Source of the DNA: Antedon mediterranea
Lineage: Eukaryota > Echinodermata > Crinoidea > Comatulida > Antedonidae
NCBI RefSeq assembly: GCF_964355755.1
Contig: NC_092670.1
Span: forward strand, 10,479,201 to 10,543,200
DNA: 64,000 nucleotides
Direction of reading: 5' to 3'
A program made the position numbers and the translations under genes. The notes under the pieces are model-generated. The model was not told the DNA's origin. It worked only from the letters and a program-made list of their open reading frames with translations, and searched no databases. Every line of letters begins with the position of its first letter. Position 1 is the first letter of the stretch. Below, piece by piece: positions 35,038-47,685 of this stretch.

Positions 35038-36966
35038 CCTGTGGTCGTATTCACCAATCTCACTTAGGCTAAGGGAAATACTTACCCTTAAAATTTTAGA
35101 ATTCCCTTAACAAAGGGAAACACTTAAGGGGTATTCACAAATGAGTTAAGGGATTCACTTACCTAAGGAAAACACTTAATTTAAGGGTAAAACTTAAGGG
35201 TAAAAATAATCATAAATATTCATGAGTTGTCCCATTGTCCAATCACAGAGGATTTAATTGGACTCGCAATAGGTCTAGCCTAGATGCTACTAACAAACCA
35301 ACATTCTGTGCAGGCTTAAACCTGTCTGTATTGAGGAATATGCATCCTAGGCTGGTTACTTGGAAGACCAACAGGGGGCCTAGCATCTCTACCTAGCCTA
35401 CTAGACTGGGGGATGATTTATATTACAACGAAATGAGAAGCCATCTTCCACGAAAATAATGGCAGTCAAAATAAAAACAAATAAATGAATATAGGCCTAG
35501 ACTAGTTTGTATGGTAAGGATCAGCAAAAAAGGTCTAGATGCTACTCAAATCAAACCAAACATGAATCCCTAGGGTGTCACGAAACCTAAGACCACGAAA
35601 GCTAAGACCCCCTAAGACCTAAGATCACGAAAGCTAAGACCCAAGACCTAAGATTACAAATATTTATCTTTCGCACCTGCCTTGTATTTTAACTCCCAAC
35701 ATTTATTCTGAATACACACCTTAGAATTGGCACTTTCATGAAAAAGAATCACATAAAAAGTAACAAATACATTTTTAAATTGATGATTTTACAGACGTTT
35801 TTCTCGCACACAAAATGTTGACTAGCCTACAGTACAGTAGGCCTACCCCATGTTCAATGTTTTTGTTTATATGGAACGTCAAAAGAGCAAAAATTATATA
35901 GAGGGCTGAAAACTCTGTGGAGTCCATCTACAGTGTGGATGGAACAATGTAAAATTAAAATTGTAATGATAATAGTATAATCATGCAAGTACGAGGAAAT
36001 AAATACTGGCAAATAAATTTTAATTAAAAAATCATGATAAGTTTTTCTGTTTTTATACTTGTACTATTATTGTTGCTCTTTTGGCGCTCCATAGAAACAA
36101 AAACATTGAGCATGCGGAGCTCAAAGAGTTACATTACAGTATACAAAGAAACACATCTGTAAAATCATAAATTTAAAGGATTTATTTATTTGTTATTATG
36201 TGTTTCTCTTTTTGAAAGTACTTATAAGTCCTAATTTTAAAGTGTGGTGTTCAGGATAAAGTTAGTCAACAAATTTGGAGTTAAAATACAAGAAAGGCAG
36301 GTGCGTAAGAAAAACATCTTCTGAACCAACACAATGGAGTAAATATATACAAACAAACAACCCATCAAGTTTGTTTGTTGTAAAGAAAAAATATACATTT
36401 ACTCAACGGGCGAAAATAATGTGAGTTTATCTATGTTTTGCGGTGGTATTAAATTATATTTATGGTAATAAATAAAACCTACTGTGTTTAAAATTATGTA
36501 TGGATAAACAAGTATTGTTTTTAAGCTGTAGTATATCTTAGAATTGGTAATCTTAGGTCTTGGGTCTTAGCTTTCGTGATCTTAGGTCTTAGGGGGTCTT
36601 AGCTTTCGTGGTCTTAGGTTTCGTGACACCCTGAATCCCTAGGCTAGGCTGGTTACTGGGCACACCAACAGGGGGCCTAGCATCTCTACCTATGACTGGG
36701 GCTGTCTACAAGTAGGCATAGTACTCGCACATACAGAATCGTCAGCACAACCAAGGTACTGAATAGTTAAGGGAACTTTTAAGGGACCTCTGAGGTCCCT
36801 TAAAAGTTAAGGGGAAAATAGACCAAGTTAAGGGTTTCCCTTAACTTTAAACCCTTTGTGAATACCACTTAAGTGAAACCCTTAATATTTTCTTGATTTA
36901 AGGGAAATTCTTAGGATTTAAGGGAAATATCTCACTTAATGTGATTTTGGTGAATACGGCCACAGG
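35038..36966. mobile_element. TIR element with TTAAGGG arrays
   Basis: Ends CCTGTGGTCGTATTCACCAA (left) and TTGGTGAATACGGCCACAGG (right). Both arms are rich in TTAAGGG/CCCTTAA motifs (35090-35215 and 36765-36940). No target duplication could be recognised. It contains a complete second element (35572-36632). Non-coding. Confidence 0.65.
35572..36632. mobile_element. hAT-like TIR element with CTAAGACC arrays, nested
   Basis: Ends AGGGTGTCACGAAACCTAAG and CTTAGGTTTCGTGACACCCT are exact inverses, flanked by GAATCCCT (35564-35571 and 36633-36640). The arms repeat CTAAGACC and CGAAAGCTAAGACC. Inside is a further inverted pair starting GCACCTGCCTTGTATTTTA (about 35676-36310), which is shared with the 55.5-kb element. 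Confidence 0.85.
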
Positions 36967-37309
36967 CTCTGAACTTCCCAAATTTTCAACTCCAAATAAA
37001 CCAAAGGAGGAAGTTAAAACACCACGCTTATAGACCTACGAAAAGCCTCCATCGCTTTTTCATACGTTTAGTGGAGGACTTCATCAATCTACTTCGAATG
37101 CAGCGTTAAGAAAACATATACATGACATCGGTATCCGCAGCGTCACTGATATAATTTCGCTGAAAAATCCTTGCCTCATTCTGTGTTGTGTTGGACAATG
37201 AATCTGATACTCTGATCATCTCATCACCTGAATCGTGGCCAGACAGAGTTCGTGTGAGGAACTTTACACCTAGAAAGCCGAGGAATAACTTACATTGCTT
37301 CAAACATCA

Positions 37310-38440
37310 TCCTACCTGATGAGGTTGTGAAAAAGTTAAACACAATATTTAAAAAATTTATTTGGAATTAGATTGGAGCGAATATGAATTAGGTGGATTA
37401 AAAGTGTTCCACCTTGGCAACTATTTAGAATCTATTAGTTTATCGTGGATAATAAAATTGAGTTGTGTCTGTTGTGTCATCTGCAAAACAAGTAATTTTT
37501 AGCTCGTTCCTGTCGTGTAAATTTTGAGGTAGTTTAATACACTTAATTTAGTCAGACTGTCTAATTTTGCAAGCAAGTGGTTCTACACCTAGTACAAAAA
37601 GAAAGTAGAGATTGGACAGCCTTGTCTTACTCCTCTTTCGACATTAAAGAATTTAGACACATGTCCGTTATTGATTAAAATGAAGGATTTTTCCAAAGTT
37701 TAGTCTTTTGAGAACATCTATTAATATCGCCTATTAATCGAGTCAAATGCCTTTTTAAAATCAACGCATAGCATTCTCGAGTTTCTTGAGATATCTTCAA
37801 TTAGTCTTATATTTTAGTGTATATTTCTTCCTTTAACAAAACCGCTTTGATCATAACTAATAATAGAATAACTTCTCGTTACTAAGCATTTGGTTAGAAT
37901 TTTATAGTCTATCTTTAAATGACTGCTAATAGGACGCCAATTATCTCGTGAGTGGCGGGGTAAATCTTTCCCTTTGTGTATAGCATTTAAGAGATTGAGA
38001 TTTTGTTAATTCGCCAAATTTTTATGATCATTAAATGCATTCACTACTTGTTATCCTACTTTAACCCAGAATCTTTTATAAATTCAGGTGAGAGCCCATC
38101 ATACCCAGGGCTTTTATTATTTTCAATCATTTTTAGTGCATTTAGACATTCCTCATAGCTATACCTATATCTAGTTTCGGAAAAGTAATTCCATCTAGAA
38201 ATGATTCTATATTTTCTGTAAGAGTGTCATTTTCAGATCTATATAGTTCAGAAAAGAAACTGACCTGCATGTTTAAAATGTCAGAGTTGTTTGTGATTTC
38301 TCTGTTGAATTTGTTTGAGTTTTTTTATACCTTTTATTTTTTCTAGATTAAAAATATTTTGATGACCTTTCACCTTCTTCGCACCACTTTTCACGAGATC
38401 TTATTTGAATGCCTCTAACTACGTGCTCGTAAAGCGTTTC
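37310..38440 (-). mobile_element. L1/Tx1-clade LINE remnant, rearranged
   Basis: On the minus strand from 38440 to about 37470, decayed reverse transcriptase motifs occur in order: REKWCEEGERSSKYFFNLEK, NNKSPGYDGLSPEF, NWRPISSHLKIDYKILT, QSGFVKGRN, CVDFKKAFDSI, RGVRQGCPIS and ITCFADDTT. This is the L1/Tx1 signature. A short piece at 37315-37460 resembling the later VVKKLNTIFKKFIWN region lies on the opposite strand, so the 3' part is inverted. Many stops; inactive. Confidence 0.6.
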
Positions 38441-38749
38441 ATATTCCAATTTTACCTTGTTATATTGACGTCAAAGGGACAATAAGTTTTGTATTATTAT
38501 TTTAACCGATTTTTGTTTGATTTACGCGAATCCGTGAATTTTTATACCAAATTCAATTTTAATTTCAATTTTTTTTAAGAGAGAGAAGAGAGAGAGTGAA
38601 AGTGATAAGGTTACACTTCAGAGTCAATGGTTTTGGCTAACTCAATTTTTGCTTATATGTATAATAATGTTTTTTTTCTTTTATATAACTTTAATTTTGC
38701 ATGCCACTATTATAACCATTTTTATATTTTAAATAGATTTTTAAAAAAA

Positions 38750-39370
38750 AAGGGAAACAGAAGGATGTAATGTAATGATATACATTTATAATTGAGAAAT
38801 CAACCTTTGTATCAGAATTCAAATAAGTTCACAAACTTGGCCCAGAAAGTCAAGAGGAGAGTTTGTCCAGATGTTTTAAAAGTCCATTTAGCTCATAATT
38901 AAATCCCAAAAGTAAACAGTTTATTTGACCTCTCTAACTGTTCCCATTAGATTTGACAGTTTTAAGCAAAGATTCGACAGGGCCAATTCATCATTGTAAC
39001 CCCCCAGATAAGATCAATCACTCCCACCTAAACACCCCTGGATCAACTTAGGACCAATCATTAGCTCCATAAATGATGTAATTGACATACTGTATGCAAA
39101 TGAACCGAAGCCAATATACCCCCAAGAGCCCAGACACACCTTACAGCCACTTCACGGAGCACACACCTCACAGCCACTTCCTCAGAAGCAGACCTACACA
39201 CCTCACATCTCACCAACAGCATCACCTAATCCTCTGTTCCTTATCCTTATACTTATAGTTGTATATTATATTGTATCAAGTATTATTGAATAAACAATAT
39301 ATGTGTTACTGCAGTCAAGCGAGTAAGAGTCTTCATTACAAGTCAAAAACCTCATAACACTATATTACAC
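38750..39370 (+). other. Possible solo LTR or 3' end of an old retroelement
   Basis: Unique-looking, relatively C-rich stretch with a polyadenylation signal (TTGAATAAACAATA, about 39286) followed by a GT-rich tail and ending near ...CATAACA, as an LTR would. The 5' limit, a TG start and target duplications could not be placed, so the call is weak. Confidence 0.25.
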
Positions 39371-39819
39371 TACGTGAACATTTTCATTAAACCAAAGTTT
39401 GTTGCACAATTACATATGTACATGCATCTGCTGTCCAAGTTACAACATTACTGCTATCGCCGTTTTTGAGATCTGCGACCAACAAAAAATGAGCAGAAAA
39501 AATGAAATTTTTGACAATAACAATAGGCTATCACTCTACAGAGAGCGATAGCGTAATAAATACAAATACTACTTACTAATGTCCACTTCCACAGGGACAG
39601 AAAAATAATTATTTTTGCTTTCAATTACAGTTTTTCATGTAAATTTATTTTTTTCTAAATGCGGTAAACAAACATTCTACAAAAGTTTGTCCACTTATTT
39701 TTAAAAGGACATCCATGACTTAAATAGTCTTCTCGTGGAAGACAGCTAGCCAACACAAATGGAATCCATTGAAAGATACGATCTTGGTAGAGCAAATACA
39801 ATAGCCGGTGTAATTGCAC

Positions 39820-39991
39820 ATTGAGCCACTTAAAAAAATAGAAAGAACCCGGTCAAAGATCCCTCAAACCACACCTGAATGAAAGTTGAAGAAAGATTCC
39901 TCATTGTATTTACTATACAGTAACCACTGCGCAGATAGTAATGTTACATACCGCAATGAATCATAATTTTTTTACTATGATGACATCTTTA

Positions 39992-40027
<36 letters not shown>

Positions 40028-40385
40028 CTTTAAAATGTTCATATATTAAAGATATATATATATATATTCCAAAATTGTTTATATCTCTACCAAGCTACCT
40101 TCTTTGTTTTCCACTCTTATTCAGACTCCACCTTGGCTCCCTTTGTTATATTTCTTTTATTCATGTCCACCCAGGCAGCACTTGCCAGCTTTATACTATG
40201 ACGTTATCCAAATTCCTTCACTTGCACTGATGAAGGGCTAGTGTTGCCCGAAAGCTCTGCTAACTTTTCTGGCTGTTTACTTTATCGTTTTGATTTAGCT
40301 TTTCGCTTTTTATTTTTGTATCTCCATTGAGATCCAGCCACTGATACCCACAGCATTGTCATTTTTCTCAGTAATTTGCCTTTGG

Positions 40386-40425
<40 letters not shown>

Positions 40426-40935
40426 TTAATATATGAACATTTTAAAGAAGGTTAATGTTAATTTTGTTATTTCGGTCTTGATTGTCGAAATTAATGTTTT
40501 AAAATTTAATATGCAATTAATTAATGATTTAATCAACATTTTTTTTCTTAATTTCATAATAAATCACAAATATGATAAATACAGTTTATGAAAATGCAAA
40601 ATAGGAGTTCTCGAACATTCGGACGACCTATGTTAATTTTAAAATTTAGCATCTTTTCACCATTTTCTTAACTTACACTTGCGTAGCCTGTCACTTTTGA
40701 CGTGCTTGTATAACGTAGTTTTAAGTTGAAAATAAAATATGATGAAATTATTAAAGAAAGGTTGTAAAACAGAAATCGGGCAAAAAGAGTGCGTATGAAC
40801 GCTTAACGCGCAGTGCGCGTGCAAAAATCTGAGCACTCATAGCAATTCTTTAACCGCTTAAAATTGCCTGAAACTTATTGTAATTACATCAAAAATAAAT
40901 TTTAAGCACGCATACGCATGCGTTATATGCGCTAC
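39820..40935 (+). repeat. Dispersed repeat R, copy 1
   Basis: Shares a collinear set of phrases with 52800-53640 and with 55020-55503 plus 57578-57830. Examples: TCAAAGATCCCTC, GAAAGATTCCTC, TACCGCAATGAATCAT, GTTATTTCGGTC, GCGTAGCCTGTCACTTTT. Its tail also matches the interior of the AACAAGGCC family. It lacks the SINE-like block present in the other two copies, and so serves as their empty site. Confidence 0.6.
39995..40424. repeat. (TA)n arrays flanking a Penelope-like 3' end
   Basis: (TA)n runs at about 39995-40022, 40053-40068 and 40389-40424 surround about 300 bp that reads CACTGATGAAGGGCTAGTG...GCCCGAAAGCTC and TTGTATCTCCATTGAGATCC. A decayed relative lies at 16210-16390. An inverted copy of TTTAATATATGAACATTTTA flanks the whole. 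The sequence resembles the terminal region of Penelope-like retroelements (inference). Confidence 0.45.
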
Positions 40936-41142
40936 AATTGTCTCAATACACTTAATAACGTTCTAGAGCGTTTAGCTGGCTTTAACCATGTGGTTTTCTA
41001 CCTCGAGCATAACCTTATTGGCTATATGGCAGTATTCAAGTAATTAAAATGTTGAATAGCATTTAATCCGATTTACATTTAGGTAAAACTTAGGGTTCCA
41101 AGCATCATACAATAAGAAGATCATTACGAATGTTATGAGGTA

Positions 41143-42682
41143 TCTATATATAAATTTACGTAAGGGAAAAATTCGGTAAATCGCGCCTTACTTCTAGAAT
41201 GTTTACTCGATGGTATATAAAGTTGGTTCGTACTTTCGATACTGATTTTAACCACCTGATGTAACCCTGTTTACTAATTAAATGGAGTTCGATAATTAGT
41301 TATTGACGATTAAAACGAATTTAGGTTCAACGATTTGCCCCAAATAGGGGTGTTTTCCGATCGTGGTATACACTGTCCAATGCATGTCTATCTTGAAAAA
41401 TACCCGCATACAATAATACGAGGATGCTTCGCATTTTCCTATCTCCTCCTACGATAATTGTTTTTAATGGATGAAAACCGGTTGAACAGCTCGAGTACAG
41501 CATCATAATGTTGAAGACAGACCTATTTTCTTAAAAACATACTATTTTGATAGATTTAATATACATTTATACAAATGTATTGATTTCCGATGAATGGAAC
41601 ATTCCAATAATAAATCTTTGCTTTAACACAAGTACCACCAGCTGTAGGTAAATGTATTGGCCCTTGGGGAATTAACCTAAAACCTATATATAGATAAGTA
41701 TTGCAATACTTGGACATTACTGTAAATACGTATTAACATTTGTGGTCGCCATTGAATTTACTGTGAGTGTGGGTACTGTTAGATGTATAACACAATCATG
41801 TACAAATAAACGTATTACTGTGAGTGTAGGCCCTACTGTTAATATATAGAACGTACAATATACAAATAAACTGTAGTACTGACAGTTGCTTCTCAACGTT
41901 TGTATTAATTAATAATTACAAAGAATATAAACGTTGTAGTGGTACGTGTATCGTTACATGTACTATGCTATTTCAATCGACTATGACAGTGACAGTTTTA
42001 ACAAAGTATTAAGTTGCAAATGTGTTACTGTATCAAGTGGTATATTATTTATAGGCCTGTGAGTAGGCCCTACTGTTATATAAAACGTACAATATACAAA
42101 TAAACTGTACTACTGACAGTTGCTTCTCAACGTTTGTATTAATTAATAATTACAAAGAATATAAACGTTGTAGTGGTACGTGTATCGTTACATGTACATG
42201 CTATTTCAATGGACTATAAGAGTGACAGTTTTAATAAAGTATTAAATCGCAAATGTGTTACTGTATCAAGTGGTATATTATTTATAGGCCTATCAAAGTG
42301 AAAAACATATTTCGTTACTGAGTAGATAAATAATATATTAAAACATTGTTCTTCTTTGTACCCATATCCTCTTCCCCATCCCTCAAAACTAATGTTACAC
42401 ACAAAACACAAATTGGGTTTGTTTAAATGAGTCCAAATAACAAATTTGGACTCATTTTGTGACAAGTTTCTCTTTCGGAAGTAATTCACAGTGTGCTAAT
42501 TTCAGTTTAATACATAAATCATCGTGTCTATTTATTCGTTTCTGTAAACAATAATAACTATTATCGTCCTGCAGTACGTACATTAAAAAAAGCATTTTTT
42601 TACGCTGAAATTACTGTGTACTCGAGAACCATCTGTGGGCACGACCTAGATGGTACGCGAGCTTAGCGAGCGTACCACCTAG
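41143..42682 (+). mobile_element. Helitron-like element, full copy
   Basis: Starts A|TCTATATATAAATTTACG and ends with hairpin GGTACGC...GCGTACC then CTAG|T (42679-42682). It is collinear with the two nested copies at 2.1-4.5 kb and provides the uninterrupted junction. An internal block of about 235 bp is tandemly duplicated (around 41815-42060 and 42060-42300, both with CTTCTCAACGTTTGTATTAA). No Rep/helicase ORF. Confidence 0.65.
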
Positions 42683-43199
42683 TTTTAAAAATTTATATTA
42701 TATAATATAAAAAAAATTTAATTTCAAATATTATCATTATTATTACTTACTGGTTTTAGTAGAGTTCTTTCAAGTTCTGTCTGAATGTTTGTCTTTTCTT
42801 TAATTTAAATGTACAATTACTGTATACAATGAAGTATAATGATCTCTATTGTTATTTAGGATGTGGAAAAAGATAATTATGTTATTATCTAAGTGCTATT
42901 AATTTTATGATGCCGTTCATTTGTGTTGATTATTATATTACTAAAAATATTACTCTAATTGAGCTCGGGTGAGGTCTCTATTCATATCATTACATCTGCA
43001 GCTTTATCAGTATTATGAAAACCATTTTTGCCGGCATCCAGTTCTCTTACTAAATGTGGTACTTGGGCCGGTATTATTTCTTGCTCTCATTAATGCCGGC
43101 CCGATTGAAGATTCAAATAATTTTTCGACCCACTCTTGGTGAAGTTGTTCCCAGAAACTCTTTACCTATTACGTAGTCCCTTCTGGAAAATTTGAATGA

Positions 43200-44090
43200 A
43201 TGGTGTTTGCTTATTTAAAAATGGCAAAAGATATACCAAATCCTTTAAAAATTATAGACAAATTTCCTTCCTTTACTAAATTATGCATTCCCAACTTTAT
43301 GATTATTTGACAGCTAAGTTAAATATTCTGAATTAATATCATCAATATGATTTGCAAAGGTCACTCAACTGCTCATGCTGTCTTCTTAATAATACTTTTA
43401 TTGAACATAGAGCAATATTAGCGTGAAAGCTCATATATATTGGTGTATATATCAAATAATTATTTGATTGAGAAATTTGTTTGATGTAATTAACCATTCT
43501 ATTTTAAATAAGAAAATGCGAAAATTATGGTATTAAAGGCACTCCTTTAAGCATTTGCTTCTTGAGTTAGTTGGATGGCAGAAACAATTTGTCTCTATCC
43601 AATCATTTAAATCATCGACCGAGGATATCACTTGTGGGTGTCTCCTCCCCCCAATTTTATTTTTACGTTAATGACCTGACTAATGTCAGTGAGAAGTTTA
43701 AGTGATATCCTTCTATCCCTACTATTTTATTCATCTTCTTGTTGACATTTTATTTAATACTTTTAATTATGAATTGTCTAAATGTAATGACTGGTTTCTT
43801 TAAATTCTAAATTCTTATAAGATTTAGAATCTCATGATGCTCTTGATTGACTATTAGAAATTCCTATGAACTTACACCAATATCAAAGAGAAGCTTAGAA
43901 ACTGAACGTTGATGAAGTCAATGATGATTTAAGCATTTCTGACAAACAGATTGCATCAGACCAAAATTGGTACCCACTTTTCATCATGCCTCTCCTCAAA
44001 TGGTGGCAACTGTCAAGATCTTAGTTAGGCCAAATCCTTTTTATAATTTTTATCAACGACTAAAGGCCAACTCAAACAGCTGAATACCGA
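43200..44090 (+). mobile_element. Heavily decayed CR1/L2-group LINE remnant
   Basis: Recognisable only by scattered motifs in shifting frames: KSFKNYRQIS, QLYDYLTAKLNILN, INHSIL, LVGWQKQFVSIQSF, KSSTEDITCG and ILFLR. These follow the order of a CR1/L2 reverse transcriptase. Many stops and deletions; older than the 27.7-kb copy. Confidence 0.5.
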
Positions 44091-44554
44091 CGAGACTTGA
44101 GATAGCGTCAGGCGCAGTATTTAGGTCGTCGCGATAACTTTAAACTTGTTTTATTTCTCCCACGTGGCCAAGTTATCATAACTTTCGTTAGGAGAGTAAA
44201 CAGCACATGTTGAAAGCCGTATCCGGATATTCACCCCCTGGACATTTACCCCCCGGACAACTACCCCCGGACAACCACCACCTGGACCACTACCCCCTTA
44301 GGACAACTACCCCTTTAGGACAACTACCCCCCGGACAAATACCCCCCAGACAACTACCCCCTTAGGACAACAACCCCCTTAGGACAACTACCCCCTGGAC
44401 AACTACCCCCCGGACAATTACCCCCTAGGAACAATTATCCCCCGGACAATTACCACCCAGAAAACTATCCCTTTAGAACACCCTAACCACCCAGACCATT
44501 CAACAACCTGACTCTGCAACAGTGTATAATAGGAATTAATAACTATATTTTAAT

Positions 44555-45317
44555 CGCCGTGGTTAGGATTCCGGCACCGGAACTCAACTGCCCACCGTTA
44601 GGGAATCCGACACGCTATTGCGCATGCCCAGAGCTCTGGGAAGTGAATTATAGCTTGCACTATAGTGTGCCACACACCACGGAGAGTCGGAGTGTTATAG
44701 GGATTTACTGTAGCCTACAGTAGATAGTCGTTGCGCGAGCGAGAGAGCGATGGATGAAACTTGGCCTATGCCATACATGAATTAATAATTAAAATACGAC
44801 TACGCCACGCGTTAAAATAATTATAATTATATTAATAAGTATCAGTATCTATCTAAGAATCGTAATGCTGTTTTTAGCGTTGCGACCCTGACTTCCCGAA
44901 CAGTTTTTTCACATTCACGCGGTGGCTGCCGTCAACAAATCAACTTGTGATTGCATGTTGTTATGTAGAGAGTAACTATAATGCGTTATGAAAAATCATA
45001 AAACTAGTCATGTAATTATATAATTCATAATGATATGAAGTTTATATATGAATGAAGCAACCACTTTTTAATTAAAAAAATAAATACTATAGGCCCACTG
45101 GTCACGTCTAACTGGTAGCCCTAGCCTAGATTAGTGGATCCCATATTAGTAGGCATCTAGGCTAGGCTAGTTCGCCATGTGGCGCAGCTATGAAATGATC
45201 CTTCGCTGTTGATAAGTATAGTCGCCCCGATTACCTCGCTCTGGGCATGCGCAATAGCGTGTCGGATTCCCTAACGCTGGGCAGTTGAGTTCCGGTGCCG
45301 GAATCCTAACCACGGCG
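44555..45317. mobile_element. Nested TIR element with 9-bp target duplication
   Basis: Exact inverted ends CGCCGTGGTTAGGATTCCGG and inverse; the TIR extends over about 75 bp with few differences, to GCGCATGCCCAGAGC. Flanked by TATTTTAAT (44546-44554 and 45318-45326). The sister host copy near 63090-63110 has the site once and no insertion, so this transposition came after the host copies separated. A 9-bp duplication suggests a Mutator-like element. Confidence 0.85.
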
Positions 45318-45903
45318 TATTTTAATTCGTTACTTTGACGAATTACTATTCATTATTGTAAACAAAAGTAAAAGATTGAACATAAATATAGCCTGGTATA
45401 AACTGAAGATTGTCACACTCACACATGATCATAGGATAGTCGAACGTATTATGTACTCCCTGTATTTACTGTAAAGACTGGGTTCGCTAATAATAATAAT
45501 AATTTTTGCGTCAGGACAATGCTTCGATAACCACTGGTCTTAAAAGAATTAATTTTTGTCTCAAATTTGTCATATATGTATTTTTGTACACTTGAAGAAT
45601 AATATCACTTTTGATATTTGACCTCAATGTTCACTCACCGAATAAACGTCGATCTTTAAATAAATTCCCCTCAAATAAACGGTGACCATGTCACTCCCAT
45701 GAAACATCATATGGAATAATCGTCGTCTATTTCCATTAGATTATACCCCCTCCCATGCAATAAACAACTTTCTTCCAAAAATGTCCACCTAAAAACCACC
45801 TAAACAATAAACAGACCAGGCCGTTTTTTCAATAAATACGGTACTTTAAATCTAGCACATCTAGGGTCTAGCGTGCTGTTAAACAGAATAATCGGTTAAA
45901 AAC

Positions 45904-46162
45904 GGGTGTTTCGAAACTAGAGACCCGAGACCAGAGACCAGAGACCAGAGACCCGAGACCCAATACGAAAAGGGAGACCTAAATATACGAAAAGGGAGAC
46001 CCACGTACAAAAAGGGAGACCCCACTATACGAAAAGAGAGACCACACTATACGAAAAGGGAGACCCTAATATACGAAAAGGGAGACCCAAATATAGGTCT
46101 CCCTTTTCGTATTGGGTCTCGTGTCAGGTCTATGGTCTCGGGTCTCTAGTTTCGAAACACCC
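45904..46162. mobile_element. Nested GAAAAGGGAGACC-array TIR element (copy 1)
   Basis: Inverted ends GGGTGTTTCGAAACTAGAGA and inverse, flanked by GTTAAAAAC (45895-45903 and 46163-46171). The interior is almost entirely tandem GAGACC and ATACGAAAAGGGAGACC units. The same insertion is present at the same site of the 61.8-kb host copy, where it is longer (423 against 259 bp). Confidence 0.8.
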
Positions 46163-46560
46163 GTTAAAAACAGATGATTTCATTTTTACAGAAACCGGTC
46201 CTATATATTTGTCTACTTTTGGAAAGGGGGGGGGGGTAGTTGACCTGACCGGGGGGTAGTTGACCAGGGGGTAGTTACCCGGGGGGTAGTTATCCTAAGG
46301 GGGTAGTTGTCCTAAGGGGGTGGTTGTCCGGGGGGTAGTTGTCCGGGGGTTGTTATCCTAAGGGGGTAGTTGTCCTAAGGGGGTAGTTGTCCGGGGGGTA
46401 GTTGTCCGGGGGGTAGTTGTCCGGGGGGTAGTTGTCCGGGGGGTAGTTGTCCGGGGGGTAGTTGTCCGGGGGGTAGTTGTCCTAAGGGGGTAGTTGTCCG
46501 AGTGGTAAACATCCGGGGGGTAACTGTCTAGGGGGTAGGTGTCCTAGAACCATTGAAAGC

Positions 46561-47082
46561 AGTTATTTTTGTGTTTGAATTGTCGGGGAGTTGCATAGGA
46601 TTTTATTTCCTTCGTTATGTGATAATGAATCCAATAATGTGGAAAAGTTGATTTTGAAGGAATTAATTATTTTGTACGAATTTCTGATTTTTTTCTCGAC
46701 GGAAAGGGGATTCCCCTCACATACTGCTTGTGACGTCACACACTACAATTCCTACCTCTTTATAATAGAGGGCGCTGTTGGCCTTAACTAAACCACCTGT
46801 TTGTTAAACAGATGTTGCCATGACGTATGCTATTGGGTATGTATTTTAAGACAACAAACATCACAAATGAAAGAACAATAATAATATTACAAACAACACA
46901 TTAAGTTCTTAACTTAACTAATTCTTCTGGTAAAAACCTAAAGTTACTAAATCATTTAAAATGTTGTGTTAAGAAAAGAATCTCTTGCACTATTTGCTGT
47001 GTCAGTAGGTAAAGTAATTTCCAGTATAGATTATCTCTGAATATTTTATACAATTACTATTGTACATAGTTAAAGTTCTCCC
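46561..47082. other. Spacer downstream of FReD pseudogene 3
   Basis: Contains one 66-codon open frame (46591-46791) without recognisable features. Otherwise AT-rich, no supported feature. Confidence 0.3.
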
Positions 47083-47346
47083 TTTGGTGCTCTTTTAACC
47101 ATCATCTGTGTAATCTTATGGCTGTATTTAGTTCCCTTGAAATGATGCCACAATATATACCTTTGTCATAATTGGCAGCTGCAATTGTACCTGGTGTAAG
47201 GTAAGGGCCATTCAGGGATAAGTGGTAACAATTTTTAAACCACCAACCAGCTTGGGAGTTTTTGGCACAGTTCTTACTAGACGTTCCATCATTGTCTCTG
47301 TCTTATGTTGAAAACGGTCTGTCCTTATGGTATGCCATAGAGTCAC
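47083..47346 (-). pseudogene. FReD paralogue 3, last exon (broken)
   Basis: Homologous to the last exons of genes 1 and 2 (GDSMAYHKDRPFST, RDND, NCAKNSQAGWWFKNC, LNGPYLTPGT). A stop codon replaces the tyrosine of the STYDRDND motif. The frame is also lost after the LTPGT region, so the terminal KRAP is no longer in frame. The acceptor (TTTTGGTAG) is retained. Inactive as an exon. Confidence 0.85.
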
Positions 47347-47622
47347 CTACCAAAAGAAAGATCAAGTTTGAGACATTTTTTAAGTTTAGGTTTTGTTTCG
47401 AACTTGGGTTTTTAGGTGTTGTTTCACACTCAGGTTTTTTAGACTCTGGTTTGAGTTTTTTTTCACACTCTGGTTGCAGCACACCCAGGTTTGAGTGAAC
47501 GCTTAGTTTAAAGTAATATTTTAGTATTTTTATTTAATTATTTTGTTTTTATTTCCCTCAAAGCTTTTCCAATTCCTACCACTGAATACATCCCTGATAA
47601 AATTAATTTGTAATGCCTTCAC

Positions 47623-47685
47623 CTGCATTTCCTGTGTACCCACTAATTCTGAGACCTTGCTTGTCTTGTTTGTTTCCATTTTGTG
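47623..47685 (-). pseudogene. FReD paralogue 3, remnant of middle exon
   Basis: Encodes only QGLRISGYTGNAG and a few preceding residues, then GTGAAG as a weak donor. This is the end of the middle FReD exon; the first three quarters have been lost. It lies 277 bp upstream of the broken last exon, so the intron is far shorter than in genes 1 and 2. Confidence 0.6.

Larger units (their letters stand above)
44218..46552. mobile_element. TIR element with CCCCGGACAACTA arrays (copy 1)
   Basis: Flanked by the 8-bp repeat TTGAAAGC (44210-44217 and 46553-46560). The left arm (44232-44490) is an array of CCCCCGGACAACTA/CCCTTAGGACAACTA units. The right arm (46230-46545) is the inverse GGGGGTAGTTGTCC array. 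It contains two nested elements (44555-45317 and 45904-46162). A second, inverted copy lies at 61810-63310. hAT-like by duplication length; no transposase. Confidence 0.85.

Noticed and set aside
41815-42300. Tandem repeat as an independent satellite
   Set aside because: It is only a two-unit duplication inside the Helitron-like copy.
44232-44490. CRISPR-like regular repeats
   Set aside because: Units are contiguous with no spacers, are mirrored at the other end of a transposon, and the genome is eukaryotic.
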